From: a virus
Strand: one strand, 5' to 3'
DNA length: 33,840 bases
Virus record (IMG/VR): IMGVR_UViG_3300035703_000276
Coordinates: 1 to 33,840 of that record
The notes below the pieces were generated by a model, which saw nothing but the letters and a program-made list of their open reading frames with translations, ran no database searches and was not told the origin of the DNA. The position numbers and the translations under genes are program-made. Each line of letters begins with the position of its first letter. Position 1 is the stretch's first letter. Of this stretch, positions 1-9,353 are shown piece by piece.

Positions 1-1574
1 CTAGTCCCCAGACCTAAGCGTCCCGAGCTGTCAATACGAAGTCGCTCAGTACTGTTGGTGGCGATAGCAACAGCGTTTGCAGCAGGCAGATAAGTACCGT
101 TTGTGGGCACCGAACTTCCGGTAGGAATCAGAGCAGCAGCACTGGAGGTTCCAGTGGTAACGACATTCTGACTGCCGAAGTTGGGGCTGATCTTGGTACC
201 ATCAATGGCCGCTGCCGCAGCAACCTTTGTATTGGTAACCGATCCATCGGTAGGAACACGTTGATCGCTCAAACGAGAATCAGTCGTGACTACAACAGCG
301 TTGCCGCCTTGGCTCAAAGATCCGGGAACAGCAACGGCACCAGCAGAATCAATCGTAACCCGAGCAGTACCACCGGTAATCAGGGCAAGCTCATCAGCAC
401 CAGGACGACCAACACCGGTATTCGGATCACCATCAAAGGCAAAGCCAGGAGTGGAAGCAGACGTGCTATCATCTCCAAGCAGCTGACCAGTAAGAGTACC
501 CCCCTGAAGCTTCAGATACCGCGTCTCCGAGTCGTTGGCAAAGTAGCCAAGGAAGGTAAAGATGCCAGGAGGGGCATCATACCGCAGACGGAAGGTCAGA
601 CCAGGGGCACCAACCAGACCAACGGTTACACCAGTGATCAGAGCCGAGGACTCCGCACCGGTAGAATCGGTCAGCTCAAAGTAGTCACCGTTTGTCGGGG
701 TGAGAGCTGCCAGAGCAGTCAGGTTAGCGACCGGAGTGTAGATCACAGCACTGGCCACAGCCGCAATCGCACTATTAGCAGTACTAATAGCAGTATTGGA
801 GTTGCTCAGAGCAGTGTTGGCAGTGCTAAGGGCCGTGTTTGCCGTTGTCGTGGCTGCGTTGGCCGTAGCAACAGCTGTGGTAGCATTGGAGGACGCTGTG
901 TTGGCAGTGGTAACGGCGTTGCTGGCATTCGTGGATGCCGTGTTGGCCGTACTGATTGCTGTGGTAGAGTTGCTGAGAGCCGTATTGGCTGTGCTGGTGG
1001 CAGCATTGGCCGTTGATACAGCCGTACTAGCAGCAGAGCTGGCAGCATTTGCCGTGGTTACCGCATTGCTGGCGTTTGTGCTGGCAGTGTTGGCCGTTGA
1101 AACAGCAGACGCAGCCGCCGAAGACGCAGCATTAGCCGTTGACACAGCAGAGTTGGCCGTGCTAACAGCAGTAGAAGAGTTGCTGAGCGCGGTGTTGGCG
1201 GTACCGATGGCCGTGTTGGCCGTGGTCAGTGCCGTGTTGGCGGTGCTTGTAGCAGAGTCAGCCTCAAAGTTACTTTCCTGGACCGCATAAAGGGTTTGGG
1301 TAAAGTTTTCGTTGAGATCGCTTGCCTTGATGGCCGATCCAGCAAAGATCGTGTTGGATGCCTCATCAATGTCGGTTTCCCGATAGATGATAATTGCAGC
1401 TCCGTTGGCTGGGGCCGTCAGAAACTGAATGGAAGAGGCAGTGGCAAAGATGTAGTTGGTGACAATAGTTCCATTAACAGAAACCTTGACATCCGTTTGA
1501 TCCAGATAAGGAAAAGACAGGGAATAGAGTACCGTTGACCCATTCCCTGTATAAGTGTTTTGAACGACAGCCAT
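1..1574 (-). CDS. Tail fibre protein, T7 gp17-like N-terminal part (partial)
   Basis: The frame is open from ATG at 1574 to the left edge (524 codons), so the C-terminal part is outside the window. Residues 1-95 match the T7 gp17 N-terminal virion-attachment domain as it occurs in cyanophages (start MAVVQNTYTGNG, then DVKVSVNG, IYRETD and DLNENFTQ). Residues about 96-276 are some two dozen degenerate heptads of the type STANTAL/SNSSTAV, nearly all Ala, Ser, Thr, Asn and Val, likely a trimeric coiled-coil shaft. After that come a beta-rich part (DGDPNTGVGRPGADEL) and TERLRIDSSGRLGLGT, a motif common in phage fibres just before the receptor-binding or chaperone end. The protein should attach to the tail hub and mediate host recognition. 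It starts 4 nt after the stop of the core protein gene upstream. Confidence 0.93.
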   Translation of the reverse strand, partial: MAVVQNTYTGNGSTVLYSLSFPYLDQTDVKVSVNGTIVTNYIFATASSIQFLTAPANGAAIIIYRETDIDEASNTIFAGSAIKASDLNENFTQTLYAVQESNFEADSATSTANTALTTANTAIGTANTALSNSSTAVSTANSAVSTANAASSAAASAVSTANTASTNASNAVTTANAASSAASTAVSTANAATSTANTALSNSTTAISTANTASTNASNAVTTANTASSNATTAVATANAATTTANTALSTANTALSNSNTAISTANSAIAAVASAVIYTPVANLTALAALTPTNGDYFELTDSTGAESSALITGVTVGLVGAPGLTFRLRYDAPPGIFTFLGYFANDSETRYLKLQGGTLTGQLLGDDSTSASTPGFAFDGDPNTGVGRPGADELALITGGTARVTIDSAGAVAVPGSLSQGGNAVVVTTDSRLSDQRVPTDGSVTNTKVAAAAAIDGTKISPNFGSQNVVTTGTSSAAALIPTGSSVPTNGTYLPAANAVAIATNSTERLRIDSSGRLGLGT

Positions 1575-1577
1575 GGC

Positions 1578-4500
1578 TTACTTAAAGTTCATAATGTCTT
1601 GGTAAACCTTGTTCATGCCTTCAACATCAGCATTGCTGAAGTCTTTTGGTTGGTCAAGGTTGTAATTGCCCTGCTCGGCTTGATACTGAGCAGCTCTGAT
1701 TTTGCGGTTCTGATCAGCAACAACGGTGTTCTCAAGTTCAAGCTTTTCAAAGGCACGCTTACGGGAATCCTGCCAGATGCGACTAACATCGTCGTAGACC
1801 CGTGGGGCATCCTTCACAAACTCACTCATGGCACCTGATTTGCGTTCCTTCCAGTTCTTAAGGTCCGTCTTAACCCAATCAAGTTTGCGTAGATTATCCA
1901 GTTCTCTGCGAAGACCGTTGCGGTACATTTCTTTGCGGATGAACTGCTTTTCCTCGGCTGTCAGTGGGCGGCCGTTAGGAGCTGTTTCCAGACTATCCTT
2001 CCAGCTAAACTCCACATCCATAAGGAACCGAGCAACCGGATCTTTGTTTTCAGGGCTAATTTCAAATGGAAGATTAGCATTCCACAAACCTCCAGTCGGT
2101 TTTAGCAGCGGTTTGCCGGTAAGAACACTGGGAACTTCAGGACGAGTTAAGCTGTATCCAGGAAGAGCTGTAAGAAGTTGACGTTCAAACTCGTTACTAT
2201 ACTCTCTCATGTAAGGATCCATGCTGTTTGCCATTGCCCTCCTTAATCCAGCAAGAACAATTTGGTTGTTAGCGGTACTAAGGACGCCCCTCATAACCAT
2301 ATCAGAGGTCCAGTTTTCTGGATTTAACACCTCACCAAACGCAGTCAAACCGGAGAAGTATGCTTTTTCGGTAAAACTAGCAGCAAAGGCAAGAATGAGT
2401 TGCCCCATCAACCGTTCACCAAGATCTGCACCTCCAACTTTACTAACTGCCACAATGTCAGCAACAGCAGCAATGATGTTGGAAAGAGGTTCTAAAGCAT
2501 TATACGAAATGTACTTTCCAGCAACCTTAAACGATCTATGTTGAATTCCCAAATTTTTCCATCTTTGCCGCTCTTTGGGGTCGATTGGAATATTGCCAGT
2601 GACCATATCGTTCCACGCAAATGGAACAATAGCAGCAGCAACCATGGCTCCAACAGCTTGACGGCCTTCGTATTCGGCAATCAGCAGTGGATCACCAGAA
2701 GCCATCGCGTCCTGATACTGCTTAGAGAACCTAGCAGTAAAGGGAAGGTGCTCCAATTGATAGGAGAAAATGTTGGCAGGAGTTCGAATAAAGGGAACCG
2801 CCAGACGACCAGCAGGACCGATGTACGGCAGATTGTCCAGAGCAGCAGAAAGGTGGTTCAAGCCAGCACCAGGATCGTTTTGGAAGGTGCCAATTTCGGC
2901 ATACTTTTGAAGGCCCTTGTCTTTGATTTGACCAGTGTTAGGATCGATGTATTGAGCGTATTCATCAATATACGCTTTGGTACGTTTGGCAACATCCAGA
3001 GGTCCTTCTTTAGAAGCCTTATAAGCTGCCATTTCGGCAATCCGCTGACGAGCAAGGATAGTCTTAAACGCATCGTCCATGCTGACCAACAGCTTGCTGG
3101 GAAAATCAAGAATTTCCGCAAAACGATAGTGAGCTTTCAGCATACTCACTGTTGTTTTTTCAGCATCGGTTTTAGCAACCTTGTCCATTGCTTCAAGCAT
3201 TGCCAGAGATTCGGCGTCTTGAACAACACGATAGGTTGTGGAGGATGCTGGAATACCAGTCTTAAAGGTGGTAGCAGCTACCCTAAGGGCTTCGTTTGTG
3301 CTCGTGGTGATGGCATGGAAGCCAGCCAAAGCAGCGTTGATGGTTGCCTTATCACCCTTCCAAGCGCCAGCAATTGCCATGCTTGTTGGAGCCTCTACCA
3401 GGCGATAGATACCAGAGAAGTTCCTGAATAGGGTCTTGACACCAGACAGGATGCTGTTGTAGAAGATGGACATTTGGCTCCTACCAAACATCTGCATCGC
3501 CGTCTTTGAAAAGGACACGGTTTTGCTAGGATCTCCTCCAGCAAGAACCATGGCACGCACCAGGGCACGCATCTTATCAACCGCTTCAGCATCGCCTTTG
3601 CGGTAGGCATCCTTAACCTCTTGTGCCCACTTCTTCAACCTACGAGGGGTGACAACATCATCCATTTCGAAGTCACGAGCAGCCATAGCGGCTTCCCCTG
3701 CTTCAACGTTCTTGGTGATGCTTTGCTTGAGGGAATTGAGTGATCCACCGAAGAACTGGGTGCCTTCCTTGTAGAACTCCAGAACGCCAACAAGACGATC
3801 AACCGCACGGTCAAAGGTATTGAACCCATAAACCTGTGAGGCATCATAGTCCTCAGCAACCTTAGCCAGGTCGTAGATTTGATTGGACAAATCAGCAACC
3901 ACAGCCTTCATGGCAATCAAGGTTTCACTTGAAGGAGTGGCCTTGCCGGTGGTGCTGGAAACTAGAATCTCACCTTTTTCGGAGAACAGACGCCGCACAA
4001 GAGCACCATCGCCTTCCTGAGCAATCAGATCATCGTATGGACTCAGAGAATCCATGAAGTCACGATAGATGCGGGCTGCGTTGTTTAGGACCTGATCAAC
4101 AGTCTTGCCGGAATCACGGGCAATCTGTTGGACATCAACGTCCTTTTCATACTTGCGAAGGATGTCCTCAGCACCTGTATCTTTGATGCCAATGCTGCGA
4201 ACTGCCGAATCGGTAAGGGTTTTACCAGATGCGCCATGGATACCAATCTTACCAACCTGAGGGAATCCATCCTCAAGCTGAACCTGATCAGCAGCAACCT
4301 TATTGATGTTGTCTGTCTTTACAGTGCCCTGGGTTTCCCAGTAATCGTACTTAGCATTGGGGTCGGCTGATTCAAGGATGGTGTTATCCAGATCCTTCTG
4401 TTTATCAAGTACCTGCTCAAGCTCCTTATTCAGGCCTTCAAGAATGTCTGTATCTTCAGGATCAGTTGCCTCGATCTTTTCACGAATGATGCGCTCGTCC

Positions 4501-5576
4501 TCAAGAGCCTTATTCAGCTCCTCCTCACGAACATCATTCCAGGCATTAGATTCCTGATTCTGAGCCTTTGTGGACTCTGCCTCAAGCTCATCCGACTTCT
4601 TAGCAGCGGCTTCAACACCCTCGGCAATGGCTTCATCATCTGATTTACCGGCCTTCTTGGCTGCCTGAGCAGCAAACCTACCGGCAACAAGAGCAGCAAC
4701 ACCATTGCCAACATAGTTGAGAGGTGCGCCTTCGAACAGGGACTTGACCCTATTCAGCATAGGGCTGCCGTATTTATCAGTAGCCAGACCAAAGGCCCAG
4801 CTGTCTCTCCAATCCTCCGGAACCATGCTTTGAATGGTTTCACTGAGGTTACCATCCTTGGCATTGGTGAGGAAGAAGTCGGCAACAGCGCCTGGAATTA
4901 GATCTTCGGTTGCCAGCTTCTTGGCTTGAGCTGCTCGCTTGCTGACGCCAGTGAGCTTTGGATCAATCGGTTTGGTTCCAAGTTTACCACCGGGAAGCTT
5001 ACGGCCAGCCCTAACAGCAACAATCATGCTAAGGATTTTGGAAGCCGCCTTACCAACGCCCGTCTCTGGACCTTCAATGCCAATGTCAGAAAGTGCCCGC
5101 TTGTAGCCGTCCTCGGTAGGCTTCTTGCCAAGGTTAACGGTAAGATCAAGCGCAGTCTGAGCAAGAACATCCACAGGCCCCTCAACGAGGTCCGCAGCGG
5201 CCTGACCAACAACACCACCCACCTCACGGGTAGCACGCCTGACAGGCTCAGGAATCAGAGTCTTCTTGCCTTCTTGATAGGTTTTCTGTGTCTCAGTTCC
5301 AAAAAGAGTATCAACAGCACCGGTAACAACTTCACCGGGGTCATTGATGAATTGACCGAGGGGCTTCTGAAGAAACTGAAGGGGGTTAACGTAGGACTCC
5401 TCAAGCTTCTTTTCTTTAGCAACCTTATCGGCAGCGGCTTTCTTCTGCTGTTCGGCAGCTTGCCGCTTTCTCTTCTCTTCTTCTTGTTTCTTTTTGGCCT
5501 CAGCCTGTGCGCGAGTTTGTTTAGCCCGTTCGACCATATTGATCGCCGGGACGCCTTCGAGATTGTATTCAGCCAT
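1578..5576 (-). CDS. Internal virion (core) protein, T7 gp16-like, 1332 aa
   Basis: This very large gene sits between the gp15-like gene and the tail fibre, the position of T7 gene 16, and its length (1332 versus 1318 aa) fits. T7 gp16 is ejected with gp14 and gp15 to form a conduit across the envelope and carries an N-terminal transglycosylase. Here the N-terminus is different: residues about 15-65 are a Lys/Glu/Gln/Ala-rich charged helix (AKKKQEEEKRKRQAAEQQKK), and I see no lysozyme-type catalytic motif. A second charged coiled-coil stretch lies around residues 300-420. The C-terminal half has scattered hydrophobic stretches (AVGAMVAAAIVPFAW) that could insert into membrane during ejection. 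The ATG at 5576 has no clear Shine-Dalgarno. The wall-degrading role seems to have moved to the gp15-like protein. Confidence 0.85.
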   Translation of the reverse strand: MAEYNLEGVPAINMVERAKQTRAQAEAKKKQEEEKRKRQAAEQQKKAAADKVAKEKKLEESYVNPLQFLQKPLGQFINDPGEVVTGAVDTLFGTETQKTYQEGKKTLIPEPVRRATREVGGVVGQAAADLVEGPVDVLAQTALDLTVNLGKKPTEDGYKRALSDIGIEGPETGVGKAASKILSMIVAVRAGRKLPGGKLGTKPIDPKLTGVSKRAAQAKKLATEDLIPGAVADFFLTNAKDGNLSETIQSMVPEDWRDSWAFGLATDKYGSPMLNRVKSLFEGAPLNYVGNGVAALVAGRFAAQAAKKAGKSDDEAIAEGVEAAAKKSDELEAESTKAQNQESNAWNDVREEELNKALEDERIIREKIEATDPEDTDILEGLNKELEQVLDKQKDLDNTILESADPNAKYDYWETQGTVKTDNINKVAADQVQLEDGFPQVGKIGIHGASGKTLTDSAVRSIGIKDTGAEDILRKYEKDVDVQQIARDSGKTVDQVLNNAARIYRDFMDSLSPYDDLIAQEGDGALVRRLFSEKGEILVSSTTGKATPSSETLIAMKAVVADLSNQIYDLAKVAEDYDASQVYGFNTFDRAVDRLVGVLEFYKEGTQFFGGSLNSLKQSITKNVEAGEAAMAARDFEMDDVVTPRRLKKWAQEVKDAYRKGDAEAVDKMRALVRAMVLAGGDPSKTVSFSKTAMQMFGRSQMSIFYNSILSGVKTLFRNFSGIYRLVEAPTSMAIAGAWKGDKATINAALAGFHAITTSTNEALRVAATTFKTGIPASSTTYRVVQDAESLAMLEAMDKVAKTDAEKTTVSMLKAHYRFAEILDFPSKLLVSMDDAFKTILARQRIAEMAAYKASKEGPLDVAKRTKAYIDEYAQYIDPNTGQIKDKGLQKYAEIGTFQNDPGAGLNHLSAALDNLPYIGPAGRLAVPFIRTPANIFSYQLEHLPFTARFSKQYQDAMASGDPLLIAEYEGRQAVGAMVAAAIVPFAWNDMVTGNIPIDPKERQRWKNLGIQHRSFKVAGKYISYNALEPLSNIIAAVADIVAVSKVGGADLGERLMGQLILAFAASFTEKAYFSGLTAFGEVLNPENWTSDMVMRGVLSTANNQIVLAGLRRAMANSMDPYMREYSNEFERQLLTALPGYSLTRPEVPSVLTGKPLLKPTGGLWNANLPFEISPENKDPVARFLMDVEFSWKDSLETAPNGRPLTAEEKQFIRKEMYRNGLRRELDNLRKLDWVKTDLKNWKERKSGAMSEFVKDAPRVYDDVSRIWQDSRKRAFEKLELENTVVADQNRKIRAAQYQAEQGNYNLDQPKDFSNADVEGMNKVYQDIMNFK

Positions 5577-5623
5577 TTGAGTATTGGAAAGATGGCCCCC
5601 ACAAGGGCAAAGGAATATAAAAG

Positions 5624-5656
5624 GCGGGAGGCCCTATTCCCCGCAAGGATAGGACC
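5624..5656 (-). terminator. Two mutually exclusive hairpins, weak terminator-like
   Basis: In the 80-nt gap between the gp15- and gp16-like genes the minus-strand RNA can pair GGTCCTAT (5656-5649) with ATAGGGCC (5637-5630). Alternatively it can pair GCGGG (5644-5640) with CCCGC (5628-5624), followed by CTTTTATATT. The second looks like a weak intrinsic terminator. The first would block it, since the 3' arm of one lies in the loop of the other. This is seen by eye only. It may be a partial terminator, an RNA processing site, or chance. Confidence 0.35.
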
Positions 5657-8600
5657 TTATTTCCCGAGTTGAGCAGCAATCCTTCTCCGCAGTCGATCAT
5701 AATTGCGATACGGAGTCATGCTGGTGCTGCCAGCCGGAGCTGGAGCAAAGAAGTCGATGCTGGCAATGGTTCCATCCGCAGATCGAACATTTCCAGTACC
5801 GCCTTGACGGCCAATGATTTGACCAGGAGCCACCCGTGCTCCAACCCTTAGACCTGGGCGGGAAGCGAGGTGAGCATAAAGTACATCAACGGGTTGACGA
5901 GTTTCTGGATCAATAGATTCCACAACAACGTAGTTTCCATAGCCAGGTTCAAAGTTAATATCCTTGACCCTGCCTGGAAGAACTGCTGGGAACTGCTTGT
6001 TTTCAAAGAACACATCAATGCCGGGTTGACCATCAGGCCGTTCGAACGTAACGGAACTCACCTGTTGTCGAAACGATTGGAGCCCGGCTCCGCTAAAATT
6101 TCCACCAGACATCTCCTGCCTGAGGCTTCTGAGGTAGCGTGGGGCGTCAATCTTACGACTGGCTTCCCACTCCATGTTGAGATCCTCAACGGCCCCACGG
6201 AGGTCATTACTCTGACCCCTAAGGTACGCATTCAGCCGCTTCCTCCACGGGAACCCTTCGGTGATCACCGCATCAAACAGTTGATCTTGGGTGGCCTTAT
6301 CAAACTTAGCCGTGTCTGGAATCCCAGCCAGCTTTTGAGCAGCCTCAAGAGTCTTCAGTTTGAACTGGTATTTACCGTTGTGAAGGTATCCACGCTGTTT
6401 GACTTGAGCGATGGTCATCTTTGGTAGCTGTGGGTCACGAAGATTCCCAGCAACACCATTGTTATAACCACCGTACCCTTCATCACCAGGACCACCTTCC
6501 AGGTCACCTAAAGCGGTTCTAAGGGAAGTGAGGGCTTTACCAGCACCACCTTGGAGTTGACTTTGGAAAGTTTCACCGGCCTTGGCTCGTTGTAGTCGAA
6601 GTCGATAGCGTTCTCTGGCACGACCCGTGATTCTTGGGTTGGCCAAAGCAGCAGCAGCGGCAGGATCGTAGCTATAGTTGTCTGAGTAGCGTTTAGCAGA
6701 AACATTTTGAGGGGTTACGTTGAACGGAATCCCTTGCAATGCCGCCTGTTGTTTAAGAAGTTCATTAACCGATAGGTTGCTGGCCTTGGCCATGACTTCT
6801 ATATCAGCAGACGGTTTGCCTCCATTATTAAGAACATCAAGGTTCAACTCAATGCGTTCCCTTGGGAAGAGAATGCTATTGCGTCCGGAGACAACGCGAG
6901 GGAGGCGGGCAGCAACCTGATTGGCAAGGTCCAGTCCAGATGGACCACTGACCCTACGAACCACAGGAGGCATTCCGCGCAGGCTACCAGGAGTAGGAAG
7001 AATCCAAGTCCCATTCTTATCCTGCCTTGGAGAGAAGTCTCCACCAGGACCCAGAGCAGCAATGATTTGCTGTTCCATAAAGGTTTGAGCCTGGAGCCTG
7101 TTAAGCTCTTTTGTTTGCATTTCTCGCAGCGTAGTAGCAGCTGCAATGTCAACAACAGAAGAAACAGTTGAGGCTACCCTATCAGCAAACTGACTGTCCG
7201 AAACACCTTGTGCCTTAAGAAGGCCACGAAGATGATTCCTAGCAAAGCTCCTCATCACGGATACGTCAGGAAGAGTCTTTTCGTTGTTGTCGCTGGGAAG
7301 AAGAGCCCGTGCTTTTTGAGCGGCATCGGAGCTGATGTGTCCGGTTGCTTCAAGGAGTCGAAGATCAGAGACACTCTTGATGACGCCTTTACCGACAGCA
7401 TCAATGACGTTCTGATCGTTCTTTGGATTGTAGTTCTTGCCGAAGGTGCGAAGCTTGACCAGGGCCTCAGTGGCTTCTGGATACAGCGTTTGCATCTCTT
7501 CCAGCTTCTTTTCTGTGGCAGAATAAAGCGATGGAGATGGAGCAGCTTGAAACTGATTGATCATCGAATCAATTTCTTCTTTGGCCGACTCCTTGGTTTC
7601 CTTAGCCTGTGCCTCAATCGTACCATCCAGCTTAGCCCTGACCTCAGCAATCTCAAGACCAAACCGTTCTCCAACCGTTCGCAGGCTAGGATCGTCTGGA
7701 TTGATCAGAGATGCCTCGTAGTTGTCAAGAGCAGTCTTTGCTTCCTCTGGGTTGGTAGAGCCCAGACGTTGGATCTGTGCAAGAATGGTTTCATTGGCCA
7801 GCTTATTGGCAGTCTGCCAGTTACCAGTCAGGTTGTACGCATCCTTGTAGGTGGTAGCTGTCAGGTTCTGTGAGAGAGCCGGATCTGCAAATCCGGAAAC
7901 CTTAGAACCAACATTAGCAATAAAACGTTCCTGATCAAGTCCTTTGCGGTTTTGGACAATCTCTTGCATCCGTTCCCCCAGAACCTTACCGCGAACACGC
8001 AGCATGGTAGGAGTAAGATGCTCAGCAATGATGATAGGATTTATATTACGAAGACCAGCGGTCTCCATAAAACGTTGAAGCCCCACCTGCCATACTGCCA
8101 TCAACTCAGGCTGTGTTTGAGCAGTAGCAGGAGTAATTATCCGTACCGAACCATCAGGCTGGGTCAGAGGAATTTGGGTATCTCGATCACGCACAAAAGT
8201 GGTAAAAACCGATTCTGCTTGAGAGGCAGCCATTTGAGCAATGCCGATCGCCTCACCATAACGCTGATACGCATTCAGTGTAAGGTTTTCCTGGCGATAG
8301 GTTTCCCCAAGTCCAGGATTAACAGCAGTCAATTGGTCAGCAGTTTGAATTTCTTGCTGTGCTGCGGTTTCGAACTGTTTCTTTTCTGTCTTGTACTTTT
8401 CAACGATGTCGGGTTTAACTGCAACATCACCATTAAGGACACGCGCAATCCCGAGTTTAATATCCTTTTCAATGCGGCCCTTGGTCTCCTCAATCATAAA
8501 TTTATTGAGGGTTTCGGAAAACCCAACCAGGCTTTCCAGATCCACCTTATTGTTGGTAAGGACTGTTTCAGCTACAGCATTTGCCTGAGAAATACGGCGG

Positions 8601-8719
8601 TCTGCTTCTCTGGTAAATTCAGCGCTTGGATCAAAGGCTTGAACAGGATTAAACCCTGCTCCTTGTTGCGGCCCAGTCAGTCTAATTTGACCAGGAGTCG
8701 ATTCATAAATTCTAGCCAT
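5657..8719 (-). CDS. Internal virion protein, T7 gp15-like, with lysozyme-like and M23-like C-terminal domains
   Basis: The position after the gp14-like gene and the size (1020 aa; T7 gp15 is 747) identify an internal core protein ejected into the host. Residues 1-700 are mainly Ala/Gln/Glu-rich helix. Residues about 745-830 hold GYGGYNNG followed by LHNGKYQFKLKTLEAA and a KATQDQLF segment. This is the pattern of lysozyme-like domains in phage tail and core proteins (GxYQF...TL...QD.L). Residues about 890-1000 resemble a peptidase M23/LytM barrel (PGIDVFF, then YAHLASRPGLRVG and APGQIIGRQGGTG). The usual M23 ligands H-x-G-x-D and H-x-H appear as Q-P-G-I-D (898-902) and S-I-D (987-989); only the YAH histidine (950) remains. 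The protein probably acts on peptidoglycan during DNA entry through the lysozyme-like part. AGGA lies 11 nt before the ATG. Confidence 0.88.
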   Translation of the reverse strand: MARIYESTPGQIRLTGPQQGAGFNPVQAFDPSAEFTREADRRISQANAVAETVLTNNKVDLESLVGFSETLNKFMIEETKGRIEKDIKLGIARVLNGDVAVKPDIVEKYKTEKKQFETAAQQEIQTADQLTAVNPGLGETYRQENLTLNAYQRYGEAIGIAQMAASQAESVFTTFVRDRDTQIPLTQPDGSVRIITPATAQTQPELMAVWQVGLQRFMETAGLRNINPIIIAEHLTPTMLRVRGKVLGERMQEIVQNRKGLDQERFIANVGSKVSGFADPALSQNLTATTYKDAYNLTGNWQTANKLANETILAQIQRLGSTNPEEAKTALDNYEASLINPDDPSLRTVGERFGLEIAEVRAKLDGTIEAQAKETKESAKEEIDSMINQFQAAPSPSLYSATEKKLEEMQTLYPEATEALVKLRTFGKNYNPKNDQNVIDAVGKGVIKSVSDLRLLEATGHISSDAAQKARALLPSDNNEKTLPDVSVMRSFARNHLRGLLKAQGVSDSQFADRVASTVSSVVDIAAATTLREMQTKELNRLQAQTFMEQQIIAALGPGGDFSPRQDKNGTWILPTPGSLRGMPPVVRRVSGPSGLDLANQVAARLPRVVSGRNSILFPRERIELNLDVLNNGGKPSADIEVMAKASNLSVNELLKQQAALQGIPFNVTPQNVSAKRYSDNYSYDPAAAAALANPRITGRARERYRLRLQRAKAGETFQSQLQGGAGKALTSLRTALGDLEGGPGDEGYGGYNNGVAGNLRDPQLPKMTIAQVKQRGYLHNGKYQFKLKTLEAAQKLAGIPDTAKFDKATQDQLFDAVITEGFPWRKRLNAYLRGQSNDLRGAVEDLNMEWEASRKIDAPRYLRSLRQEMSGGNFSGAGLQSFRQQVSSVTFERPDGQPGIDVFFENKQFPAVLPGRVKDINFEPGYGNYVVVESIDPETRQPVDVLYAHLASRPGLRVGARVAPGQIIGRQGGTGNVRSADGTIASIDFFAPAPAGSTSMTPYRNYDRLRRRIAAQLGK

Positions 8720-8726
8720 AATTTAT

Positions 8727-9353
8727 TTATCCTGGAGGTTTAAGTTGATTCCAAGTACTGACTCCACTGACTGCCGCCGAACCAAGTCCAGCAACCAATC
8801 CAATGCCACTTGGACCTGGAGTAGGAATAGGTGCAGACGGTTCTAATGTACGTTGAGAGGCGGCAACGTTGTTGGCAGACTCTTGCTGATTAAAGATGCT
8901 TTCTGCTCCAACCCAGTAGTCTTGGTTAGCATAGGCCAGGTTCTGACCCAGATAAGCCATGTCTCTGTCGGCTGTACGCTCTGCATCTGCCAGCAGCAGT
9001 CCAATCGATTGACCAGACCTACCACTTGCCATCACAAGCCCCTGCTGTTGAAGGCTCTGAATGGTCCGTTCTTGTGCTGCCTGAGCAGCCTTAGCGTATT
9101 CGCCTTGAAGCTTACGCTGTTCGGAAATGTAACCCCGATTGGCAGCCTCACTATTGAGACGAATCTGTTCAGCATACGCACGCTCTGATTGTTTGTAAGC
9201 AGTCAGCTGCGTTTGGTATTGTTGTTGAGCAACGGCATTTTGATATTGAGCCTGCTGTTGCTGCTGTTGATATGATGCGATCGAGCCGATAGCTCCAGTA
9301 GCAAAAGAGCCAATCGCAGATACAATTGCTAGTGTTGCGGGACCTATACACAT
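8727..9353 (-). CDS. Internal virion protein B, T7 gp14-like
   Basis: This 208-aa protein has a hydrophobic N-terminus with small residues (LAIVSAIGSFATGAIGSIAS, about 8-27) and a long Gln/Ala/Glu-rich helix (about 28-160) with a run of Gln (QQQQQQ). This is typical of T7 gp14 homologues (196 aa in T7). In T7, gp14 forms the part of the ejection conduit in the outer membrane. The gene overlaps the end of the gp13-like gene by 10 nt and ends 7 nt before the gp15-like gene. The order 13-14-15-16 is as in T7 and supports the call more than sequence identity does. Confidence 0.87.
   Translation of the reverse strand: MCIGPATLAIVSAIGSFATGAIGSIASYQQQQQQAQYQNAVAQQQYQTQLTAYKQSERAYAEQIRLNSEAANRGYISEQRKLQGEYAKAAQAAQERTIQSLQQQGLVMASGRSGQSIGLLLADAERTADRDMAYLGQNLAYANQDYWVGAESIFNQQESANNVAASQRTLEPSAPIPTPGPSGIGLVAGLGSAAVSGVSTWNQLKPPG

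Noticed and set aside
796-1290. Plus-strand frame of 164 codons rich in Leu, Ala and Val
   Set aside because: It is antisense to the tail fibre heptad repeats; the 7-residue periodicity keeps several frames open. The minus frame has the conserved gp17 domain and continues on both sides.
7952-8743. Long plus-strand frame of 263 codons
   Set aside because: It mirrors the gp15-like gene, has no ribosome site, and its composition (many Ser, Leu, Arg, Cys) is that of an antisense shadow.
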